Shown here in pieces: positions 25,989 to 35,337 of a stretch of DNA of 64,000 bases. The notes under the pieces are model-generated. The model had not been told where the DNA came from. It ran no database searches and worked only from the letters and a program-made list of their open reading frames with translations. A program made the translations under genes and the position numbers. Numbering within the stretch: the stretch's first letter is position 1; the number at the start of each line of letters is the position of its first letter. This DNA comes from Nocardioides sp. Soil805 (GTDB lineage: Bacteria > Actinomycetota > Actinomycetes > Propionibacteriales > Nocardioidaceae), in contig NZ_LMSU01000003.1 of NCBI RefSeq assembly GCF_001429625.1, positions 80,251 to 144,250 on the forward strand, given 5' to 3'.

Positions 25989-26519
25989 GTGCTCCAGCGC
26001 TGCACGGATGCGGACGGCGACGGCGGACGACGGCTGGCCCGGTCCGTCGGCCTCCTCCCGCCCGACACCGCTCACGAGCCGCTGCTGCGGATCGTGGTGA
26101 CCCCGCCCGGGGTGCACCGTCGTCGCGACGACCCGGCAGCGGACTGGGAGGGCCTGTCGTCGGCGGGACACGACCTCGCCCTCGGCCTGGCGCGCGACCT
26201 GAGGGGCCTGCCCGTCGACCAGGTGCTGTCCTCACCGGCGCTGCACTGCCGCCAGACGGTGATGCCCCTGGCGATGGACCGGGGCCTCGACGTGGAGCCG
26301 GTGCCGGTCCTGGCGTCGGGTGCGGACGTCTCGGTGCTCGCCGGGATGATCACCGCACCCGAGGTCCCCGACGCCGTGCTGTGCGTGGACCGGGCCACCC
26401 TCGAGCGGCTGGTCGCCCACCTGCGTCACGCGCCTGCGGGGGCTCGGCTGATGAGCGCCTGGACCGACGTCGGCTGGGTCATCACCCTCGTGCCGATGCA
26501 CGAGGGCCGGGGCCCGTGA
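25989..26519 (+). CDS. Histidine-phosphatase-fold protein lacking the RHG motif
   Basis: About 176 residues. The central part (GLSSAGHDLALGLARDL, then VLSSPALHCRQTVMPLA) matches the histidine phosphatase/SixA fold, including the SSPxxRxxQT-like helix. But the catalytic RHG near the first strand is replaced by VVTPPGVHRRRDD, so the phospho-His nucleophile seems missing or shifted. It may be a non-catalytic relative. The start is uncertain: GTG at 25989 or TTG at 25938, neither with a good ribosome binding site. Confidence 0.5.
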   Translation: MLQRCTDADGDGGRRLARSVGLLPPDTAHEPLLRIVVTPPGVHRRRDDPAADWEGLSSAGHDLALGLARDLRGLPVDQVLSSPALHCRQTVMPLAMDRGLDVEPVPVLASGADVSVLAGMITAPEVPDAVLCVDRATLERLVAHLRHAPAGARLMSAWTDVGWVITLVPMHEGRGP

Positions 26520-26539
26520 ACCGGTCGGGAGGGGATCCG

Positions 26540-26773
26540 GTGGCCTATGAGTTCGTCGTCCGCGGCGTCCTGCGGGAGCGGCTCCCGGACGCCTTCCGCG
26601 GGCTGTCGACGCGCTCGTCGGGAGGTGACAGCACGATCAGCGGCGACATCGTCGACCAGGCCCAGCTGATCGGCGTCATCGTGTGGCTCGGCGACTGCGG
26701 CCTCGACCTCATCAGCGTCACGCCGGCCGCACCGCCGTCCGCGGCTCCGCGGGAGGATCCGAGCGGGTCCTGA
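26540..26773 (+). CDS. Small hypothetical protein (77 aa)
   Basis: 77 residues, unknown family. YEFVVRGVLRERLPDAFRGLSTR and QLIGVIVWLGDCGLDLISV suggest a compact alpha/beta fold. GGGAGGGG a few bases before GTG 26540 is a strong ribosome binding site; an earlier GTG at 26516 overlapping the previous stop is possible. It lies between the phosphatase-fold gene and the LuxR regulator, probably as the last gene of its transcript. Confidence 0.55.
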   Translation: MAYEFVVRGVLRERLPDAFRGLSTRSSGGDSTISGDIVDQAQLIGVIVWLGDCGLDLISVTPAAPPSAAPREDPSGS

Positions 26774-26798
26774 CCGCGCTCCCTGCCACGGGAGGGTC

Positions 26799-26833
26799 GG
26801 GCCTTTCGGAGTCCTCACCGGGACCAAAGGCCC
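26799..26833. promoter_or_regulatory. DosR-like box(es) before LuxR regulator
   Basis: The strong site is GGGACCAAAGGCCC at 26820-26833 (9 of 10 arm positions), 35 nt before the ATG. A weaker element GGGCCTTTCGGAGTCC sits at 26799-26814, giving a possible tandem arrangement. Confidence 0.6.
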
Positions 26834-26868
26834 GGGTCCGGGGGCGCCGCCGCGGCTACCTTGGGGCG

Positions 26869-29232
26869 ATGGAGAGGTCGACGCGCACCGCGTCCGGGGC
26901 GCCTCGATCGCCACGGTCTGCCAGTGCGCGACCGACCGACGCCGAGGGTGGCCCCGGTGCCTCCGTCCCGCTGCCCAGGAGCCGCCCCCTCGTCATCACC
27001 GCGCCGGGCAGCCCGACGGACGGCGAGTCCACGGTTCCCCGCTCCAAGCTCCGGCTCGTCCCCCTGCGCCCGGAGCTGGTGGGGCGTCCGCGCCTCCTCT
27101 CCCGGCTCGTCGGCAGTGACGCCCGCCTGGTCCTGGTCTCGGCACAGGCGGGCTTCGGCAAGTCGGTCCTGCTGGCCCAGTGGGCCGCCGTGGACGCCCG
27201 GCGGTTCGCCTACGTCTCCCTGGAGGCCGCGGACGACGACCCGGTGTCGCTGTGGAACGCCATCGTGATGTCCCTGCGCCAGGTGGCTCCGACGTTCGGG
27301 ACCAGCGCTGAGCCGATGCTCCGCTCCCTCGGCCCGCTCGCCCTGGAGGCGATGGTCCGTCGGCTCCTGATCGAGCTCGAGAGCCTGGCGGAGCCGGTCG
27401 TCCTGGTGCTGGACGACTACCAGCTCATCCGCGACCGGGCCTGCCAGGAGTCCGTCGAGCTCCTCGTCCACCGGGCACCCACGCAGCTGCAGGTCGTGCT
27501 GTCCACCCGGTTCGACCGTCCCCTGCGCGTCGGACGCATCCGCGCCTCCGGGGACCTCCTGGAGCTGCGGGCGCGCGACCTCGCCTTCACCCCGGACGAG
27601 ACCGACACCCTGGCGCGGACGCTGCTCGCAGCGCCGTGGGGACCTGACGAGTCCGCCGTCCTGCACGAGCGGACCGAGGGGTGGCCGGCCGGCCTCCAGC
27701 TGGCGTCCCTGGGCCTGGCGGCGACGGGGGACCGCGCGGCGTTCCTGCGCTCGTTCGGCGGCTCCAACCTCCACGTCATCGACTACCTGACCGAGGTGGT
27801 GCTCGCCTCGTTGAGCGAGGAGCTGCGTCGCTTCCTCGTGGACACCTCGATGCTCGCGCAGCTGTCCGGACCGCTGTGCAACGCGGTGACCGGTCGCGAC
27901 GACGCCGCCGAGGTGCTGCTTGAGCTGGACCGGTTGAACCTGTTCGTCGTCCCGGTGGGTGAGGGGCGCACGTCGTACCGCTACCACCACCTCTTCGCCG
28001 GGTTCCTGGAGCAGGAGCTCGCGGCCACCGGCGCCGGGCACCGCGCCGATCTGCACCGACGGGCGTCCGCCGGGTACGCCGCCTCGGGGGAGGTCGGTCC
28101 GGCGATCGAGCACGCGCTCGCCGCGGTGGAGGTCGACGTCGCTGCCGACCTCGTGCTCGCGCACTGGGCCGAGCCCGCCCTGCAGGGTCGGTCGGCCACG
28201 GTCGCGACGTGGCTCGACGCCTTCCCCGCCGGCCACGTCGAGGCCTCAGCGGCGCTGTCCGTCGTGCGGGCCTACGTGTGCGGCCTCGACGGCCGCCAGG
28301 ACGAGGCCCGGCGCGCCGTCGTGCAGGCCCTCACTGCCGCTCCCTCCGACCGCCGGATGCCGGACGGGGCCGGGAGCGTCGAGCACTCGGTCGCCCTGGT
28401 CCGCGCGATGCTCGTGGCGGGTGACGCCGGGGCCCAGCAGGAGGCAGCCCGGACCTTGGCGGACCGGCACGCCGACCTGCTGCCGCAGTTCCAGGCGCTG
28501 TCGACCTACGCGACCGGGCTGGCCCTGTTCCTCACGGGCGAGCACGAGGAGGCGCTGCCGCACCTGCAGCGCGCCGCGGACCTCGCAGCCGGCACGGGCG
28601 CGTGGGGGGTCGAGGTGGACGCGATCGGTCTCGAGGCCCAGGTGGCCCTGGCCCGGAGCCGGCCGGACGAGGCGCACACGCTTGCCCGGCGGGCGCTGGC
28701 CCGCGCGCAGGAGCACGGTCTGGCCGACCTGCCCCCCGCCGGCTACCACCTCGCGACGCTGGGGGCGACCCTGACCCGCTGCGGTCGCGTCGTCGAGGGG
28801 GACGTGCTGCTCGCCCGCGGGACCGAGCAGTTCGGCGAGTGGGACCGGTTGCTGGCCGCACACCTGCGCCTCATGCGGGTCCCGGTACGACGAAGCCTGG
28901 GGGACGCCGACGGGGCGAAGGTGCTCATGGAGGAGGCCACGGCGCTGCTCGCCCGCTGTGGTGGCACCGGCTTCATCGGTGGCCTCGTGCCGGGCCTGGA
29001 GCGCTCGCTCACGACCTCGCACCGCCGGGGCGACGGGCGTACCGACCTGACGGACCGGGAGCTCGACGTGCTGCGCCTGATGGCCCAGGGGCTCACCAAG
29101 CGCGACATCGCCCACGAGCTCTTCCTGTCCTTCAACACGATCCACTCCCACACCAAGTCGATCTACACCCGGCTCGACGTCGGCAACCGCACCGCGGCGA
29201 TCGCCCGGGCCAGGAGCCTCGAGCTGATCTGA
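26869..29232 (+). CDS. Large LuxR-family (LAL/MalT-type) regulator
   Basis: 787 residues. A disordered N-terminus (1-55) leads to a STAND-type ATPase with Walker A SAQAGFGKS (91-99) and Walker B VLVLDDYQL. A TPR-like helical middle follows, then a C-terminal LuxR helix-turn-helix (about 725-787, TDRELDVLRLMAQGLTKRDIA). Such proteins are ATP-driven activators triggered by an inducer. A DosR-like box immediately upstream suggests it is a second-tier regulator of the putative dormancy response. Confidence 0.9.
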   Translation: MERSTRTASGAPRSPRSASARPTDAEGGPGASVPLPRSRPLVITAPGSPTDGESTVPRSKLRLVPLRPELVGRPRLLSRLVGSDARLVLVSAQAGFGKSVLLAQWAAVDARRFAYVSLEAADDDPVSLWNAIVMSLRQVAPTFGTSAEPMLRSLGPLALEAMVRRLLIELESLAEPVVLVLDDYQLIRDRACQESVELLVHRAPTQLQVVLSTRFDRPLRVGRIRASGDLLELRARDLAFTPDETDTLARTLLAAPWGPDESAVLHERTEGWPAGLQLASLGLAATGDRAAFLRSFGGSNLHVIDYLTEVVLASLSEELRRFLVDTSMLAQLSGPLCNAVTGRDDAAEVLLELDRLNLFVVPVGEGRTSYRYHHLFAGFLEQELAATGAGHRADLHRRASAGYAASGEVGPAIEHALAAVEVDVAADLVLAHWAEPALQGRSATVATWLDAFPAGHVEASAALSVVRAYVCGLDGRQDEARRAVVQALTAAPSDRRMPDGAGSVEHSVALVRAMLVAGDAGAQQEAARTLADRHADLLPQFQALSTYATGLALFLTGEHEEALPHLQRAADLAAGTGAWGVEVDAIGLEAQVALARSRPDEAHTLARRALARAQEHGLADLPPAGYHLATLGATLTRCGRVVEGDVLLARGTEQFGEWDRLLAAHLRLMRVPVRRSLGDADGAKVLMEEATALLARCGGTGFIGGLVPGLERSLTTSHRRGDGRTDLTDRELDVLRLMAQGLTKRDIAHELFLSFNTIHSHTKSIYTRLDVGNRTAAIARARSLELI

Positions 29233-29251
29233 CCCGGTCGTCCCGCCCCGG

Positions 29252-30769
29252 TCAGACGCCTTCCACCGCCTCGATCCGCGACGTGCGCACCGCCTCGAGG
29301 AAGGCGGCGTGGTCCCGCTCGTTCTGGTCCGCGTAGCGCTGGGAGAAGTCGGTGATCGCCAGCTCGAAGGTGTCGTCGGCGCCGAGGTAGGCGGCGATCG
29401 CGATCGGGTCCCCGGACCGGGCGTGGGCGCGGGCGAGGGTCCACCCGCAGAGCCGACCGTAGAACTCCAGGGTCCTGGTGGACATCTGGTCGACCAGCGC
29501 GGAGCCCTTCATGTCGCGCAGCTGGCGCCAGTAGAAGAAGCGTCCCTCCTCCTGCCCCCGGGTCCAGCCCAGGAAGATGTCGCTCGTCCCCTGCATCAGC
29601 CGCTGTCCGTGCACGACGCGCTGGCCCGGCTGCGCGAAGCGGCTCTTGCGGAGGGGGCCCTCGAGCACCGACGTCGTGGCCTCCTTGACCTGCAGGAACA
29701 GCGGGTCCGTCTCGTCGACGCCCTGGAGCAGGGCGATGAAGGCGCGGGTGCCGACGCTGCCGACGCCGACCACCTTGCGTGCCCAGTCCACGACCTCGAA
29801 CTGCTCGAGGAGGTGGCGACGGTCGTGCTGGAGGCTCGAGCGGTAGCTCTTGAACTGCGAGAGGATGACGTCCTCCATCAGCGCGGGATCGATGCCGTAC
29901 GTCGCGTCGAGCTCGCGCCCCGGCACGATCACCGGCGGCACGCTGACGATCCGGTGCCTGCCGTCCACGACCTCGGTCAGCTTGGCGAGGGCCTGCATGC
30001 TGGTGCGGCTGCGCGCCTTCTCGGCGTTCTTCTCGAAGCGCTTCTCGAGCTTCTTGGCGTCCTTGGCCGACATCGCGCCCACCGCGGCCACCGGGACGTC
30101 CTCGCCCTCGCCCTTCGCACCCTTCTTGTCCTTCTTGCCGACCCCCTTCTTGCCGTTGCCGGCCGCGGGCTCGGTGATCGCGCGGCGCATCATCTCCCGC
30201 AGGTCGTCCTCGGTGAGGTGCGCGTACCAGATGTCCAGCGTGCCCAGCTGGGCGAAGTGGCGCATCGCCTCGCGGTAGGCCCGCACGCAGGCGACGGTGA
30301 CGTCGCGAGCCTCGTCCGGCGTGCAGCCGTTGTGCCGGGCCGCGACGGTGAGGCTGGCGGCCAGCCGCTTGACGTCGAACTCGAAGGGCCCGGGCAGCGT
30401 CTCGTCGAAGTCGTTGATGTCGAAGACCATGGTGCGCTCCGGCGACGCGTACACCCCGAAGTTCGACAGGTGCGCGTCGCCGCACAGCTGGACGGTCAGC
30501 CCCGCGGTGGGGGTGCCGGACAGGTCGTCGGCCATGATCTTGGCGGCACCGCGGTAGAAGGTGAACGGCGAGACCATCATCCGTCCGTGGCGCACCGGGA
30601 CCAGGTCGGCGTCCCGGCGGGCGTTCTGCTCCTCGATGAGGGCCACCGGGTCGCTGCGGTGTGGACGGGGGGCCCATCCCACGTGCGCTGCGAGCGGGGT
30701 GCGGACGCGGGCCTCCTCGCCGAGCGTCTCTCGTTGCGCGCGGGTGGGGTGCTCGATCGGGGTGGCCAT
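29252..30769 (-). CDS. DUF2252 family protein
   Basis: 505 residues, soluble. Family hallmarks are GDAHLSNFGVYASPERTMVFDINDFDE (97-123) and ADQNERDHAAF near the C-terminus, reminiscent of kinase-like folds. The biochemical role is unknown. A Lys-rich, probably unstructured insertion (about 203-252, with KKGVGKKDKKGAKG and further Lys) interrupts the middle. It converges on the LuxR gene with 19 nt between stops. The start codon lacks an obvious ribosome binding site. Confidence 0.85.
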   Translation of the reverse strand: MATPIEHPTRAQRETLGEEARVRTPLAAHVGWAPRPHRSDPVALIEEQNARRDADLVPVRHGRMMVSPFTFYRGAAKIMADDLSGTPTAGLTVQLCGDAHLSNFGVYASPERTMVFDINDFDETLPGPFEFDVKRLAASLTVAARHNGCTPDEARDVTVACVRAYREAMRHFAQLGTLDIWYAHLTEDDLREMMRRAITEPAAGNGKKGVGKKDKKGAKGEGEDVPVAAVGAMSAKDAKKLEKRFEKNAEKARSRTSMQALAKLTEVVDGRHRIVSVPPVIVPGRELDATYGIDPALMEDVILSQFKSYRSSLQHDRRHLLEQFEVVDWARKVVGVGSVGTRAFIALLQGVDETDPLFLQVKEATTSVLEGPLRKSRFAQPGQRVVHGQRLMQGTSDIFLGWTRGQEEGRFFYWRQLRDMKGSALVDQMSTRTLEFYGRLCGWTLARAHARSGDPIAIAAYLGADDTFELAITDFSQRYADQNERDHAAFLEAVRTSRIEAVEGV

Positions 30770-30821
30770 GATGGGAAACAACCACTCGCGGGGGTGGGTG
30801 CGCCTCGCCTCATCGCCGATC

Positions 30822-32153
30822 TCACCCGGGGGAGCCGGTCGGCGCGTCCCGTGGCCGGCGTGCATCGAGGGCGACCGCGCTGACCAGCGCCACCACGGCG
30901 GAGAGCATGACGACCGGGATCTGGCTCGACCCCTCGGAGCCCAGCAGCAGGACGACGAGCACGATCGAGGTGATCGGCAGGCGCAGCACCGCGGTGGTCG
31001 CGGCCGCCATCCCGATCGCGATGCCCGCGGTCGTCCCCAGGCCGGGCAACGGCGCGACGAGCAGGCCGACGGCGGCACCCAGGAAGACCGCCGGGAACGT
31101 GGGGCCGCCCCGGAACGCGCCGAGGGAGAGCCCGTAGCCCGCACCCTTGAGGAGCACCAGCAGCACCAGGGTCGAGGTCCCCCAGCCGTTCGGCGAGCCG
31201 ACGAGGGACGCCAGGGCGTCCTGACCCGACTCCACCACGTCCAGGGCCGTCCGGTCGGCCGTCAGGGTGTACGCCGCGGCGCAGGCTCCGACGAGCAGGC
31301 CGACCGCCGTCGTGGCGGGGATCGGGTGGCCGGCCACGGCGTCGGCGGTGCGCAGGCCAAGGCGGTGCGTGAGCTGCATGGCCACGGCCGTGAGCACGGC
31401 GACGGGCACGACCCAGAGCAGGTCTCCCCAGTCGAGGGTCGCGGCGGGGAGGTCGGGGATCGTGAGCGACGGCACGTCGATCCCGGACCAGCTGCCCAGC
31501 CCCGTGAAGAGGAGGTCGCCGAGCCCGCTCGCGACCATGCACGGCAGGAGCACGAGGAGCACCTGCTTGCCCGCGAGCCCGACGATCTCCAGGATCAGGA
31601 CCGACGCGACCAGGGGGTTCCCGAAGACGGTCGCGATGGCCGCTGCGGAGCCGGACGCCGCGATCAGGGTCACCGCCTGGGACGACTCCCCGAGGCGGGT
31701 GCGCTGCGCCGCGACGTACGCGAGGCCGCCCCCCAGCGCGATCAGCGGCCCCTCGGGACCCACGACGGCGCCGAGCACCAGGCTCCCCACGGCCGCGAGG
31801 ACCACGCCGGGCAGGTCGACCGCGGCCGTGACGCCGCCGCTCATGCCCTCCGCCGGGACGTGCCCGCCACGTCCGGGCAGGACCGCGACGACCACGCCCA
31901 CCAGCAGGCCCCCCAGGCCGAGCACCACCACGCAGTACCAGGCGGCCGGCCGCTCCCAGCCGAGGTCCTGCGGCAGGTCGTGCCACACCCAGTCCTGCAG
32001 GACCGTGACGAGGGCCAGGAAGCCCCAGGCGACCAGCGCCACGGGGATGCCGATCAGCCCGGCAGCCAGCAGGAGCGCGTGGTAGCCGCGCCCTCGCAGG
32101 ACCGTGGTGACGTCGGGGGGCGGGGCCTCCGACGGGTTCGCCCCCGCGCTCAC
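30822..32153 (-). CDS. ClC-family chloride channel/antiporter
   Basis: 443 residues, about 10-12 membrane helices. The selectivity segments GPEGP (132-136, with the gating Glu at 134) and GPTFPAVFLG are intact; the gating Glu argues for proton-coupled exchange, though a channel is possible. There is no CBS domain. GTG at 32153 overlaps the potassium channel stop as GTGA, so anion and cation paths are made together, perhaps for charge balance or pH/osmotic homeostasis. Confidence 0.9.
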   Translation of the reverse strand: MSAGANPSEAPPPDVTTVLRGRGYHALLLAAGLIGIPVALVAWGFLALVTVLQDWVWHDLPQDLGWERPAAWYCVVVLGLGGLLVGVVVAVLPGRGGHVPAEGMSGGVTAAVDLPGVVLAAVGSLVLGAVVGPEGPLIALGGGLAYVAAQRTRLGESSQAVTLIAASGSAAAIATVFGNPLVASVLILEIVGLAGKQVLLVLLPCMVASGLGDLLFTGLGSWSGIDVPSLTIPDLPAATLDWGDLLWVVPVAVLTAVAMQLTHRLGLRTADAVAGHPIPATTAVGLLVGACAAAYTLTADRTALDVVESGQDALASLVGSPNGWGTSTLVLLVLLKGAGYGLSLGAFRGGPTFPAVFLGAAVGLLVAPLPGLGTTAGIAIGMAAATTAVLRLPITSIVLVVLLLGSEGSSQIPVVMLSAVVALVSAVALDARRPRDAPTGSPG

Positions 32154-32761
32154 GACGCCTCGTCCTCGGTCGCGGTCGCGACGCCCGCGTGGAGCCCGGG
32201 GCCCTTGCCCTGGCGCTTCCTCCCGAGGTTCACGACGCCGACCAGGAGACGCACCCCGAGACCGAGGAAGACCAGGTCGAGCAGCATCTGGGTCATCACC
32301 AGCACCCGCGCGGCCTGGCTGGTCGCGGTGATGTCACCGAACCCGACGGTCGCGAAGACGGTGATCGTGAAGTACATCGTGTCGGTGCGGGTGAGCGAGG
32401 ACGTGCTGAAGCTGGCAGCGTCGTCCTGCGCCAGCACGGCGTACGCCGTGGAGTACAGGACCAGGAAGAAGGGCACGATGACCCCCAGGCCCTCCACCGC
32501 GCGGAGCCCCGGGTAGGTGGCGTGGGCGATGGCCCACAGCTGCCACGCCACGGCGAGGGAGAACAGGCCGAGCCCCACCAGGAACGAGACGACGACCGGC
32601 ACCCTCTCGAGGCGGTCCAGCGGTGCCGCGTAGTACAGCCCGACGAGCACCACCGCGGAGGCCAGCGACGTCAGCAGGGCGCGCAGGAGCAGCCGGCGGG
32701 TGCGCCGGCTGTTCGCGGCCTGGTGCCCGGTCCCGCCGTGCCGACCGACGTCTCCACCCAC
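32150..32761 (-). CDS. Potassium channel (Ion_trans_2)
   Basis: About 203 residues with four hydrophobic segments, the last two flanking a pore loop with TVGFGD (138-143), the K+ selectivity filter. No cytoplasmic RCK domain is present. GTG at 32761 is preferred because GAGGGAGG precedes it; a longer form from 32812 lacks one. It is the first gene of a two-gene unit with ClC. Confidence 0.88.
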   Translation of the reverse strand: MGGDVGRHGGTGHQAANSRRTRRLLLRALLTSLASAVVLVGLYYAAPLDRLERVPVVVSFLVGLGLFSLAVAWQLWAIAHATYPGLRAVEGLGVIVPFFLVLYSTAYAVLAQDDAASFSTSSLTRTDTMYFTITVFATVGFGDITATSQAARVLVMTQMLLDLVFLGLGVRLLVGVVNLGRKRQGKGPGLHAGVATATEDEAS

Positions 32762-32836
32762 CCTGCCTCCCTCATGACGATGTGAGCGCTGCGCCGGGCC
32801 CACCGTCGACACTGGAGGCTCGTCGGGCCGCAGCCA

Positions 32837-35293
32837 TCACCCCGACGGGATGAGGCGGCGCGCCAGGTACGCCGCGGTGAGACCCACCCCGGCCCGCGCC
32901 ACCGCGTGCGGGGTGCCGGTCGCGACGACCCGGCCGCCGCCGTCGCCGCCACCGGGACCGAGGTCGACCACCCAGTCGGCGGTGGCGATCGTGTCGAGGT
33001 CGTGCTCGACCAGCACCACGGTGTTGCCGGCGTCCACCAGCCGGTGCAGCTGGCGCACCAGCAGGTCGGTGTCCTGCGGGTGCAGCCCGGAGGTCGGCTC
33101 GTCGAGGAGGTAGAGGCTGTGGCCCCGGTGGGCGCGCTGCAGCTCGGTGGCCAGCTTGATCCGCTGGGCCTCTCCGCCGCTGAGCTCGGTCGCGGGCTGG
33201 CCCAGCCGCAGGTAGCCCAGCCCGACCTCGCGCAGCGCCTGCAGGCCACGGGCCGCGGCGGGGACGTCGGCGAGGAACGTCGCGGCCTCGTCGACCGGCA
33301 TCGCCAGCACGTCGGCGATGGTCCGGTCGCGGTGGGTCACCTCGAGGGTCTCGGCGTTGTAGCGCGCGCCGTGGCAGGTGGGGCAGGGCGCGTAGGTGCT
33401 CGGGAGGAACACCAGCTCGACCGAGACGAAGCCCTCGCCCTGGCACGTCTCGCACCGGCCGGCGGCCACGTTGAAGGAGAACCGCCCCGCGCCGTACCCG
33501 CGGGCCCGGGCCTCGGGGGTGGCGGCGTACAGCCTGCGGACCGCGTCGAAGAGCCCCGTGTACGTCGCGAGGTTGGACCGCGGCGTGCGGCCGATGGGCC
33601 GCTGGTCCACGACCACGAGGCGGTCGAAGGAGTCGATCCCGCCGACCTCGCGGACGCTGGGCTCGGTGACGTCCGAGTCCTCCTCGCCGTCGTCCTCGCC
33701 GTCGTCGGCGGGCTGACCGAGGTGGCGCCGCACCACCTCGGCGAGGACCTGGACGACCAGCGTGGACTTGCCGGACCCCGAGACGCCGGTCACCGCGGTC
33801 AGCGTGGCCAGGGGCAGGTCGAGCGAGACGTCCTGGAGGTTGTGCCGCGAGACGCCGCCGAGGTGCAGCCACCCGGCCGGCGTCCGGGGGGCGTGGCGGA
33901 ACGGCTCGGCCCGGCCGAAGAGGTGGGCGCTGGTCGGGGACTCGGCGACCTCCTCGAGGCCCGCGATCGGTCCCGAGTAGAGCACCCGGCCACCGCCCTC
34001 CCCGGCGGCGGGCCCGATGTCCACGACCCAGTCCGCGCGGCGTACGACGTCCATGTCGTGCTCGACGACGAACAGCGTGTTGCCGGCCGCCTTGAGCGCC
34101 TCGAGGACCTCCAGGAGCGGCTCGGCGTCCGCCGGGTGGAGCCCCGCCGACGGCTCGTCGAGCACGTAGACGACGCCGAAGAGGCCCGAGCGCAGCTGGG
34201 TGGCGATCCGCAGCCGCTGCGCCTCGCCGGGGGACAGGGTGGTGGAGCCGCGCCCCAGCGACAGGTAGCCGAGGCCGAGGCCCAGCAGCACCTCGATGCG
34301 GGCCACGAGGTCGCCGGTGATGCGTCCGGCCACGTCGTCGCTGTCGGCGGTGACGGACGGGCGCAGCAGGTCGGCGAGCTCGGTGAACGGCAGGGCGTTG
34401 GCCTCGGCGATCGAGACCCCGGCGAAGGTGACGGCGAGCGCCTCGGCGCGCAGCCCGCTGCCGTGGCAGGCCGGACAGGTGGTGCTGCGGACGAAGGGGG
34501 CCATCTTGGCGCGCATCGCCTCGCTGGACGACGAGGAGAGCACCTGGCGCACGTGACGGCGGGCGCTGCGGAACGTGCCGTGGTAGTCGCGGCCCCCGCC
34601 GCCGTCCTTGTCCTGGGGACGGATGAGGACCGACGGCTGCTCGTCGGTGAAGAGCAGCCAGTCGCGGTCCTTGCGCGACAGCTCGCGCCACGGCCGGTCG
34701 ACGTCGATACCCAGGTTCTTCACGATGCGGCGCAGGTTGTGGCCCTGCCAGGCGCCCGGCCAGGCGGCGATGGCGCCTTCACGGATGCTGAGCGAGGTGT
34801 CGGGGACCAGGAGGTCCTCGGCGACGTCGTGCACGACCCCGAGGCCGTGGCACCGGGGGCAGGCGCCGGCGGCGGTGTTGGGGGAGAAGGCCTCGGCGGC
34901 GAGGTGCTCGGCGCCCGCCGGGTAGGTCCCGGCGCGTGACCACAGGATCCGCAGCAGGTTGGACAGCGTGGTGATCGTCCCCACCGTGGACCGGGAGCTG
35001 GCGGCCCCGCGGCGCTGCTGGAGGGCCACCGCCGGCGGGAGGCCCGAGATCTCCTGCACGTGCGGGGCACCGACCTGGTGGAGCAGGCGCCGGGCGTAGG
35101 GCGCGACGGACTCGAAGTAGCGACGCTGCGCCTCGGCGTACAACGTGCCGAACGCCAGCGACGACTTCCCCGAGCCGGAGACCCCGGTGAACGCGACGAT
35201 CGCGTCGCGGGGGAGGTCGACGTCGACGTCGCGCAGGTTGTGCTCGCGCGCGCCCCGGACGCGGACGAACCCGTCGTGCTCCTCGGTGCTCAC
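32837..35293 (-). CDS. UvrA-like ABC ATPase (UvrA2 type)
   Basis: 818 residues, about 120 shorter than housekeeping UvrA. Two ABC modules are present: Walker A GVSGSGKSS (37-45) and a second GVSGSGKST. Zinc-finger cysteines occur (CPRCHG, CPACHG, CETCQGEG, CPTCHG). Signature loops are LSPGEAQRLRIATQL (first, with Pro in place of Gly) and LSGGEAQRIKLATEL. The length fits UvrA2, which lacks the UvrB-binding insertion and is linked to drug tolerance in some species. An acidic linker (DDGEDDGEEDSD) lies just after the second Walker A region. Confidence 0.88.
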   Translation of the reverse strand: MSTEEHDGFVRVRGAREHNLRDVDVDLPRDAIVAFTGVSGSGKSSLAFGTLYAEAQRRYFESVAPYARRLLHQVGAPHVQEISGLPPAVALQQRRGAASSRSTVGTITTLSNLLRILWSRAGTYPAGAEHLAAEAFSPNTAAGACPRCHGLGVVHDVAEDLLVPDTSLSIREGAIAAWPGAWQGHNLRRIVKNLGIDVDRPWRELSRKDRDWLLFTDEQPSVLIRPQDKDGGGGRDYHGTFRSARRHVRQVLSSSSSEAMRAKMAPFVRSTTCPACHGSGLRAEALAVTFAGVSIAEANALPFTELADLLRPSVTADSDDVAGRITGDLVARIEVLLGLGLGYLSLGRGSTTLSPGEAQRLRIATQLRSGLFGVVYVLDEPSAGLHPADAEPLLEVLEALKAAGNTLFVVEHDMDVVRRADWVVDIGPAAGEGGGRVLYSGPIAGLEEVAESPTSAHLFGRAEPFRHAPRTPAGWLHLGGVSRHNLQDVSLDLPLATLTAVTGVSGSGKSTLVVQVLAEVVRRHLGQPADDGEDDGEEDSDVTEPSVREVGGIDSFDRLVVVDQRPIGRTPRSNLATYTGLFDAVRRLYAATPEARARGYGAGRFSFNVAAGRCETCQGEGFVSVELVFLPSTYAPCPTCHGARYNAETLEVTHRDRTIADVLAMPVDEAATFLADVPAAARGLQALREVGLGYLRLGQPATELSGGEAQRIKLATELQRAHRGHSLYLLDEPTSGLHPQDTDLLVRQLHRLVDAGNTVVLVEHDLDTIATADWVVDLGPGGGDGGGRVVATGTPHAVARAGVGLTAAYLARRLIPSG

Positions 35294-35337
35294 CTCGTCT
35301 GTCTAACGGATGGGCGAGGCGTGCGGACCACGGGGTC

